Shown here: positions 27,205 through 33,317 of the stretch, piece by piece
Numbering within the stretch: the stretch's first letter is position 1
How the letters are laid out: each line of letters opens with the position of its first letter
From: Prochlorococcus sp. AH-736-L23
Lineage (GTDB): Bacteria > Cyanobacteriota > Cyanobacteriia > PCC-6307 > Cyanobiaceae
Direction: 5' to 3'
DNA length: 33,317 nt
Assembly (NCBI GenBank): GCA_028141225.1
Contig: JAOIPS010000014.1
Span: 1-33,317, forward strand
Translations under genes and position numbers: made by a program
Notes under the pieces: generated by a model
What the model was told of the DNA's origin: nothing
Seen by the model: the letters and a program-made list of their open reading frames with translations, nothing else
Databases searched by the model: none

Positions 27205-27915
27205 ATGGATTCAGCTGCAATAAATTCTTTTATACCCACACTAGATCAGGTAGACAGTTGGTACGAAATCTTTACACTTTTACCAATATTAATTGCTCTA
27301 GAATTATTATTATCTGCAGACAATGCTGTAGCACTAGCTTCTCTTACTAAATCCCTCGATAGTTCAGAATTAAGGTCAAGAGCCTTAAATATTGGCATAA
27401 CAATATCTTTATTATTTAGAATTATTCTAATCATATTATCTAATGTTCTTCTAAAGTTTATTCTCATTAGAGTTTTTGCTGGTTTTTATTTAATTTATTT
27501 ATTCTTCTCTAATGTTTTTTTAAATTCAGATATAGAAAACGCTGAAAATGGGACAGTTAATAATAAAAATAATTTTAGGTTTTTAAGGGTTGTAGCGCTT
27601 CTTTCAATTACTGATTTTGCTTTTTCCATAGACAGTATCACTACTGCAGTAGCTATAAGTGATCAATACATATTAATTATATTTGGAGCAGTGATTGGAG
27701 TATTAGCCTTAAGATTCACATCGGGGATTTTTCTAAAACTTCTGGATATATTTTCTAGATTAGAAACAGCCGGTTACGTAGCAATTTTAATAGTTGGGAT
27801 TAAACTTTTACTAAATACGTTAATTAAAGAATCTATTCTTCCAGACTATTATTTTTATTTTTTGATTCTTTTTGCTTTCATTTGGGGATTCTCTAAAAAA
27901 GAATCTAAAACTTAA
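27205..27915 (+). CDS. TerC family integral membrane protein
   Basis: A 236-residue protein with about seven membrane helices. The family's paired acidic motifs in the membrane are present: ELLLSADNAVALASL (about 32-46) and ITDFAFSIDSITTAVAIS (about 134-151). TerC relatives are linked to metal ion export, with manganese and calcium transport reported for some, and to tellurite resistance in others; the plastid TerC is needed for thylakoid biogenesis. The metal handled here cannot be told. I start at ATG 27205, not the TTG directly before it. The last four bases overlap the stop of the convergent fmt gene. Confidence 0.88.
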   Translation: MDSAAINSFIPTLDQVDSWYEIFTLLPILIALELLLSADNAVALASLTKSLDSSELRSRALNIGITISLLFRIILIILSNVLLKFILIRVFAGFYLIYLFFSNVFLNSDIENAENGTVNNKNNFRFLRVVALLSITDFAFSIDSITTAVAISDQYILIIFGAVIGVLALRFTSGIFLKLLDIFSRLETAGYVAILIVGIKLLLNTLIKESILPDYYFYFLILFAFIWGFSKKESKT

Positions 27916-28898
27916 TCTGAGAGATATTCACCTGCTGATGGCTTTAACTGTTGAATCAATTGCTTTTTGCTAGAAATGTTTTTGCCTTCAAGTTTTGCTT
28001 CTAACAAAATAATCGGATCAGTTTTAGTTGAAATTATAATTCCTTCATTTTCTATTACAGCAAGAATAATACCTGGTCTTGAATAATTGCTCATAAAAAG
28101 GTACTTTTCATTTTTAATTACATCACTAGTCAAAACTTTAATTTTGAGTATTTTAAGGTTCTTACCTCTAAAATTTGTATTTGTTCGTGGGTATAATCCT
28201 TTTATTTTTTGAGAAATTTTAATTGCCTCATTACCCCAATCAACTTTAAAGTCTGATTTTTCAATCATTCTTGCGTAAGTAATTTCTCTTCCAAGGGTAT
28301 TTTGTTTTATTAATTGAGGATTAGTATTTTTATTAATATTTTCTTCGATTATATCTGTAGCATTTAAAAATAATTTTGCCGATAAAATACTAAGTTTTTC
28401 CGATAGTGTATTTAAATTATCGTTATTACCAATTTTAATTTTTTCTTCCAACAATATGTCGCCAGTATCTAGTCCCTCATTCATTTTCATAATTCCTACA
28501 CCTGTAAATTCATCGCCTCTTATTAGGGACCATTGAATTGGGGCGGCACCCCGCCATCTTGGCAGTAATGAAGCATGTGCGTTCCAACAACCAAATTTTG
28601 GGATTTCCAAAATCTCTTTGGGTAAAATTTTCCCGTAAGCTATAACAATAAATAAATCACAGGAAAGTGATTTAAGTTCATTTATAAAATCTATATTGCC
28701 CCTGATTTTTTCTGGAGTATAAATTTTTATAGATTCTTTCTCCGCAATACTTTTTACAGGTGAGGCTATTAATTTATTTCCCCTAGATCTCTTCTTATCC
28801 GGTTGGCTAACTACTGCAATTACCTCGTGCTTAGATTTAATAAAAATATCAAGACTAGGAATTGAATATTCAGGTGTTCCCCAGAATATAATTCTCAC
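27912..28898 (-). CDS. fmt: Methionyl-tRNA formyltransferase
   Basis: Transfers a formyl group from 10-formyl-tetrahydrofolate to initiator Met-tRNA. The 328-residue product has the catalytic residues at the classic positions: N106 and H108 in WNAHASLLPRWRGAAPI and D144 in EGLDTGDIL, plus the early VIAYGKILP. The C-terminal tRNA-binding domain is present from about 205. The start is GTG at 28898-28896, overlapping the tldE stop (GTGA) by four bases, so translation is likely coupled. The substrate tRNA gene lies in this window at 5010-5086. Its 3' end overlaps the convergent TerC gene by four bases. Confidence 0.97.
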   Translation of the reverse strand: MRIIFWGTPEYSIPSLDIFIKSKHEVIAVVSQPDKKRSRGNKLIASPVKSIAEKESIKIYTPEKIRGNIDFINELKSLSCDLFIVIAYGKILPKEILEIPKFGCWNAHASLLPRWRGAAPIQWSLIRGDEFTGVGIMKMNEGLDTGDILLEEKIKIGNNDNLNTLSEKLSILSAKLFLNATDIIEENINKNTNPQLIKQNTLGREITYARMIEKSDFKVDWGNEAIKISQKIKGLYPRTNTNFRGKNLKILKIKVLTSDVIKNEKYLFMSNYSRPGIILAVIENEGIIISTKTDPIILLEAKLEGKNISSKKQLIQQLKPSAGEYLSD

Positions 28899-30247
28899 GC
28901 GTCACCAGTTATTGATAATTCATCTACCCATATATGTGGAGAAATTCCACTTGTTGTTACCTCCTGGCTTGATTCAATATTTACTATATTTTTCAAAAGA
29001 TATTTGATATCCCCTGCTACGGTGGCAGATTCTATTGAGATTTTTTTTCCGTTTTTGTAGAGCCATCCATCAAATGGAAGAGAAAATGAACCTTGACTTG
29101 CTCTGACACCTGCATGGATTGCATTTAACTCTTCTATATAAACAAATTCTCCCTCATAAGTAGAGTGATCTAGTGATGTTTTTAGATCAAAGTTTTCATC
29201 TGATTTTTCAACTACGATCCAATCAGGAGATACTGAGACTTTTGATCCTAGTCCAGCGTGGCCAGTGGGAGTCGTTTTAAATATTCTTGCAGTTGATTCA
29301 GAATGTATAAAATTTTCAATTTTCCCTCTGTTAATTAGACATAGTCTTTTGGTTGGGGTTCCCTCTCCATCAAATGGTGTTGAAGAAATATTCTTTTCGT
29401 GAAGGCCATCATCATAAATATTAAGTGCTTCTGTAGATAGTTTCTCTCCGATTGAATTTTTATTAGATAAGCTCACTCCATCAATGATGCTTCTAGCATT
29501 AAACATTGAGCTAAAGGCATTAATGATAGTTAGAAAAGACTCTGGGGAAAAACATATTAAATATTTATCAGTTTTAATAGATGAATAATTTAAATGAGAA
29601 ATTGTTTTATTTGAAGCCTCTTTAATACACGACTCTATATCTATATCATCAGCTCCATATCCAAGTTTTACAGAACCTGAACTACGAGGCTTCTTATTTT
29701 TCTCTTCTGCTCTTGCATATAAATATAGTGCTGCTTGACTTTTGGAATAACTTCGAAAGGCACCCTCACTATTTGCATAAACTCTCTCAAAGAAACTCTC
29801 AGATAAACCATTATATGGAACAGATTTTATGGATTCATGACTTTCTAATAGTTTTACTTCCGCTTCTCTTAAAACTGTAAGTAATTTTTTTATTCCAACA
29901 GGATTTCTTTTTTTAACTTCCTTAACTTTAATAGGATCCTTCGCTAGTGGTGAAAATTCTGTAGATTCATTCTTATTGCCGAAATCAGAAGCTATATTTG
30001 CTTGCTTAAGAGCCTTTTTAATACCAGATTCACTAATATCACTTGTTGTAGTAATACCAACTAGATTAGATTGATTCCAAACTCTTATAGTTAAAATTTG
30101 TTTTTGTGATGCCTTAAGTTGTTTAGCCTCTCCTTTATCAACTTGCACAGAATAATCATTAGAGAAGCTTGCTCCATAATCCCATTTTTTAAGGTTTAGG
30201 AAATCTGCAGCTTTGGAGATTTGAGTTGTGATTTCTCTTGGATTCAT
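28895..30247 (-). CDS. tldE: TldE/PmbA family metalloprotease partner subunit
   Basis: A 450-residue member of the TldD/PmbA family. It lacks the HExxxH zinc motif that its neighbour carries, as expected for TldE/PmbA, which forms a heterodimeric protease with TldD. Family features include QVDKGEAKQLKASQ near the N-terminus, NARSIIDGVSLSNKNSIGEKL in the middle, and STPFDGEGTPTKRLCLINRGKIENFIHS. In E. coli the complex processes the microcin B17 peptide and degrades CcdA; in cyanobacteria its natural substrate is unknown. It starts three bases after the tldD stop and overlaps fmt by four bases, making a tldD-tldE-fmt operon. Confidence 0.92.
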   Translation of the reverse strand: MNPREITTQISKAADFLNLKKWDYGASFSNDYSVQVDKGEAKQLKASQKQILTIRVWNQSNLVGITTTSDISESGIKKALKQANIASDFGNKNESTEFSPLAKDPIKVKEVKKRNPVGIKKLLTVLREAEVKLLESHESIKSVPYNGLSESFFERVYANSEGAFRSYSKSQAALYLYARAEEKNKKPRSSGSVKLGYGADDIDIESCIKEASNKTISHLNYSSIKTDKYLICFSPESFLTIINAFSSMFNARSIIDGVSLSNKNSIGEKLSTEALNIYDDGLHEKNISSTPFDGEGTPTKRLCLINRGKIENFIHSESTARIFKTTPTGHAGLGSKVSVSPDWIVVEKSDENFDLKTSLDHSTYEGEFVYIEELNAIHAGVRASQGSFSLPFDGWLYKNGKKISIESATVAGDIKYLLKNIVNIESSQEVTTSGISPHIWVDELSITGDA

Positions 30248-30250
30248 ATC

Positions 30251-31672
30251 TTATCTTCCGCCAACAGTTATTGAATCAACCTTAATATGAGGTTGGCCAA
30301 CAGTTACGTTGACACTTCCACTAATGGATCCACAGAATCCAGGAGCCAATTCGAGATCATTTCCGCACATTGATATTTTTGGCATAACTTCTTTAGCCTC
30401 ACCAATCAATGTTGCGCCCTTTACTGGACTAGTTAATTTTCCATTTTTAATAAGATATCCTTCTTCTACCGCAAAATTAAATTGTCCTGTAGCACCTACA
30501 CTTCCACCACCCATTGATTTGCAGTAAAGACCTTCACTAATACTATTGATTAAATCCTCTTTAGAGTGCTCACCTTTAGCTATATAAGTATTTCTCATTC
30601 TTGAAGCTGCAGCAAAAGAATAATTTTGTCTTCTTCCACTTCCTGTTCTTTTATGGCCAGTTCTTAATTCACCTGCCCTATCGGATATGAATTTTTTTAA
30701 AATTCCATCTTTTATAAGAACTGATTTTTCGGGTTCCATACCTTCATCATCTACTGATAATGAACCGAAGGATCCTTCTGATATCCCTTCATCTATTGCT
30801 GTTACGGATTCATGTGCAATTTTTTCATTCAATTTATTCTCAAATGGTGTTGTTCCTCTCTCTATTTGAGTAGTTTCAAGTAAATGACCACAGGCTTCAT
30901 GGAATATAACACCACCAAATTTATTAGCTAATACAACAGGCATTTGTCCTGCATCAACATAATCTGCATACAACATGTTCATTGAACTTTCAAACACATC
31001 ATTAGCTGCTTTTTCGTGATCCCATAATCTAAATTCATTAGGCATTCCTGACGATCCAAATCTTCTACTTCCACTAGATCTATATTGGGCATCACTTGCA
31101 ATTACGTTGAGACCAACTGTTTGATGCAATCTAATATCTGAGACATAGGTTCCATCACTGGAGGCTATAATTACTTCTTGAAGATTTCTTGAGTAACTTC
31201 CTTTCCTAGTTATTATTTTATTATTTTTTTTTAAAGACTTTGTGCTAACTAGTAGTTTTTCACTTATCTCATTAATAGATGGGACTTCATTAATCCATTT
31301 TTTCTTGGATAAACTATAGTCCCTATGTTTATTTAAACCGTTAAATAGTTCTCTTTTGTTGTCTGTTATGTCTAACATCTCAATAGCCTGAGATACCGAT
31401 CTCATCAAGCCATGCTTTGTTAAATCATTTGTACTTACAAATCCATCCTTTTTTCCCTTGAAGATTCTAATGCCAGCACCCCTTCCAAATGATGGACTTA
31501 CACTTGTAATAAAATCATCTTCTGCTAAAACGCTTGAGTTGTCAGTATTCTCTATAAATATTTCTACAAAATCAGCACCAAGTTCAATTCCGTAGTAAAT
31601 GATTTCTTCTAATAAATCTTTATTGCAACTACCAAAAACGATTTCATTTGATTTGATTTGTGACGAAAGCAT
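30251..31672 (-). CDS. tldD: TldD family zinc metalloprotease subunit
   Basis: A 473-residue protein with the zinc-binding HExxxH motif as HEACGH at 258-263, the mark of the active TldD subunit. The C-terminal end holds the conserved ISMCGNDLELAPGFCGS block, with the cysteine expected as a third metal ligand, and closes with SITVGGR. Together with TldE it should form a cytoplasmic protease with an enclosed chamber that acts on unfolded peptides. The gene starts 31 bases after acsF on the same strand, so acsF read-through could feed this operon. Catalytic residues look intact. Confidence 0.94.
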   Translation of the reverse strand: MLSSQIKSNEIVFGSCNKDLLEEIIYYGIELGADFVEIFIENTDNSSVLAEDDFITSVSPSFGRGAGIRIFKGKKDGFVSTNDLTKHGLMRSVSQAIEMLDITDNKRELFNGLNKHRDYSLSKKKWINEVPSINEISEKLLVSTKSLKKNNKIITRKGSYSRNLQEVIIASSDGTYVSDIRLHQTVGLNVIASDAQYRSSGSRRFGSSGMPNEFRLWDHEKAANDVFESSMNMLYADYVDAGQMPVVLANKFGGVIFHEACGHLLETTQIERGTTPFENKLNEKIAHESVTAIDEGISEGSFGSLSVDDEGMEPEKSVLIKDGILKKFISDRAGELRTGHKRTGSGRRQNYSFAAASRMRNTYIAKGEHSKEDLINSISEGLYCKSMGGGSVGATGQFNFAVEEGYLIKNGKLTSPVKGATLIGEAKEVMPKISMCGNDLELAPGFCGSISGSVNVTVGQPHIKVDSITVGGR

Positions 31673-31703
31673 GTGAGTCTATAAATCTTCTCTGTATTAA
31701 AGA

Positions 31704-32876
31704 TTATCTAATCGAAGGTTGGAAATCTTTGCTATCAAGAGGTTTTAATAAGTATAGTCTTAATAACTGGTAACCGTTTGATAAATATTTAGGTAGTTTT
31801 TTAAAAGTTTTAGATACTTTATTTCCATCACTGTTTGCAATATCAGAAAGAACCTTATTATTCTCTACTATTTTATCTAATCTTCCATAAAAAGATTTAT
31901 CATAAACGTCCATTACTACAGGGAAAACTCTAGCTGCGGTTTCATTTGTTTTATTAATAACAAACTGGTCGTAATCTCTGGCATCTAGACCTAAAGAACT
32001 GTAGAAATCTTTTTTAATTCCCAAATCCCTTGCATACATAGTTGCAAATACAGCTAATAGAAAGAACCTTGACCATAACTTGGATGTTAATGGAAGATTA
32101 TTCAAGAAATATCTAAACCTATGGAAGTAGTCGAATAATGGGTGTGTAAAAGTAGAACCGCCAATGGTAATTTTTTGGCTTAATGATTTAACAGTACGTG
32201 GCTGTGCTTTCATTAATGCGTCAAAGAAATCCCCATGTCTATTTTCATCTTGACACCAATTTTCAAAGTAATTAAATAGTGGAAAAATTTTGCTATCAGG
32301 GTTCTTTTCGAGATGCCTATAAATTGCAATGTATCTCCAATAACCTATTTTTTCGGATAAATAAGTAGCGTAAAAAATACTTCTTGGAGGGAAATAAGTG
32401 TAATCTTTATTGGCTGTTAAAAAACCTAAATCTAACTGAAGTCCAAAGTCACTCATTGATTTATTTAAAAAACCTGCATGTCTTGCTTCATCTCTGGCCA
32501 TATGAGCAAAACATTCAGCAAGTAGAGGGTTTTTGACTTTAATTCTCTTACTAAGTTCCTTGTAAAGTAAAAAACCTGAAAATTCTGATGTACAACTTCC
32601 TTCAAGAAAATCAACAAAAAGTTCTCTTGTCTCAGGATCTAACTTTTCAGCAGCTCCTTCAAATTCACTATTTCTTACAAAATGATGCCTATTGTAGTCT
32701 TTCCTAAATTCCTCACATATCGCTTCTAATTCTTCTTCATTTATTGATAAATCCATATTTTCCATTGCCTCAAAGTCTGTTGTATAGAATCTTGGGGACA
32801 AAATTGTTTCTTTTGCTGGTATCTTTCCATTATTAATATCTTTTTTATTTTTTGATTCAACAGTTGATTGCGCCAT
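31704..32876 (-). CDS. acsF: Mg-protoporphyrin IX monomethyl ester aerobic cyclase
   Basis: A di-iron oxygenase that makes the fifth (isocyclic) ring of chlorophyll, turning Mg-protoporphyrin IX monomethyl ester into divinyl protochlorophyllide with oxygen. The 390-residue product has the two iron-binding motifs DEARH (129-133) and DENRH (210-214), with E98 before the first as a likely further ligand. The N-terminal [12 protein letters not shown] segment is also typical. The first 20 residues are polar and variable. It works two steps after ChlH, whose gene is at 14788-18798. An 80-base AT-rich gap upstream contains a TAGTAT box (32895-32900, minus) as a possible -10. Confidence 0.97.
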   Translation of the reverse strand: MAQSTVESKNKKDINNGKIPAKETILSPRFYTTDFEAMENMDLSINEEELEAICEEFRKDYNRHHFVRNSEFEGAAEKLDPETRELFVDFLEGSCTSEFSGFLLYKELSKRIKVKNPLLAECFAHMARDEARHAGFLNKSMSDFGLQLDLGFLTANKDYTYFPPRSIFYATYLSEKIGYWRYIAIYRHLEKNPDSKIFPLFNYFENWCQDENRHGDFFDALMKAQPRTVKSLSQKITIGGSTFTHPLFDYFHRFRYFLNNLPLTSKLWSRFFLLAVFATMYARDLGIKKDFYSSLGLDARDYDQFVINKTNETAARVFPVVMDVYDKSFYGRLDKIVENNKVLSDIANSDGNKVSKTFKKLPKYLSNGYQLLRLYLLKPLDSKDFQPSIR

Positions 32877-32956
32877 TTTTTATTCGGTTTATTAATACTA
32901 TTATTTACTATGATTTGTATTTTCGAGGGAAAAGTTAACTTGGTGTTATTGTTTTT

Positions 32957-33317
32957 CTAATTAACTCCTATCAACTTTTGCCCATTCAATCTTTGAAGTA
33001 TTCTTGAAATAATTAATTTCAGGGTAATTCTTTTTTCGTCAATAAGAAAAGATTCAATAATGCTGGGTTTTTGATTAGGTTTTGATAAAGATATACTTTT
33101 TAATGAACTAATGTCATCCTTCTCAAAGGATAACCAAAAGTTACATGTATCTTTAATTTCACAATTTACTACCCAACATTTATCTCCAGCAATAGGTCTA
33201 TTGGTATTTGTGAGATTAATATTGTTTATTTCTAATCCTCTTTGATTAATTTCCTCAGTAAGTGAAGGAATTAGGTGCATGTTAATAAATTCTTGGAAAG
33301 GCTTTTTCTCTACTGGA
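32957..33317 (-). CDS. DUF2996 family protein (5' end beyond window)
   Basis: The frame is open from the right window edge to TAA at 32959-32957, so about 119 C-terminal residues are seen and the start lies outside. The sequence fits DUF2996: KPFQEFINMHLIPSL at the visible N-terminal end, CWVVNCEIKDTCNFWLSFEKDDI in the middle, and the diagnostic KPSIIESFLIDEKRITLKLI then ILQRLNGQKL. The ATG at 33280 is internal, because family sequence continues upstream of it. Function unknown; the family is confined to cyanobacteria and plastid lineages. Same strand as acsF and 80 bases upstream of it, so co-transcription is possible. Confidence 0.8.
   Translation of the reverse strand, partial: PVEKKPFQEFINMHLIPSLTEEINQRGLEINNINLTNTNRPIAGDKCWVVNCEIKDTCNFWLSFEKDDISSLKSISLSKPNQKPSIIESFLIDEKRITLKLIISRILQRLNGQKLIGVN

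Overview
The window looks like chromosome from a high-light-adapted Prochlorococcus. It is strongly AT-rich, and genes are packed with gaps of a few bases or 1-26 base overlaps. It carries a cyanobacterial chlorophyll gene set (magnesium chelatase H subunit, aerobic cyclase AcsF) and many cyanobacteria-only families: DUF2862/PetP-like, CGLD27/Ycf36, DUF3318, DUF6447, DUF2949, DUF3038, DUF4335, DUF2996. I see no transposase, integrase, phage gene, CRISPR array or long repeat, so this is core housekeeping DNA and not an island. The organism call comes from reading proteins by eye, not from a database search.

Layout. 1-437: C-terminal end of a TauE/SafE-type permease. 438-815: no clear gene, but two hairpins and a probable minus-strand structured RNA with its own terminator. 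816-1386: short coupled plus-strand ORFs. 1390-3960 (minus): three-gene ABC-2 export system. 4038-5086: PetP-like protein, two very small membrane-peptide candidates, and initiator tRNA-fMet with a strong terminator. 5131-7572 (minus): asparaginase, Ycf36, RsfS and DUF3318 in tight tandem. 7681-10977 (plus): carB. 10982-12937 (minus): DUF6447 protein and an MsbA-type ABC exporter. 12996-14779 (plus): S4 protein, tpiA, folP. 14788-18798 (minus): chlH. 18901-22924 (plus): dapB, a membrane protein, a UbiH-like monooxygenase, then DUF2949-DUF3038-DUF4335. 23013-23545: two small membrane proteins facing each other. 23618-27130 (minus): mfd. 27205-27915 (plus): TerC family. 27912-31672 (minus): tldD-tldE-fmt. 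31704-32876 (minus): acsF. 32957 to the end: partial DUF2996 gene.

The themes are chlorophyll synthesis (chlH, acsF), translation start and ribosome control (tRNA-fMet, fmt, rsfS, S4 protein), nucleotide, folate and lysine synthesis (carB, folP, dapB), and transcription-coupled repair (mfd). I found no clear-cut new system. The best leads are the unassigned minus-strand RNA at about 592-730, the DUF3038 gene whose conserved N-terminus has no ATG, GTG or TTG start, and several sub-60-residue membrane proteins absent from a standard ORF-length cutoff.
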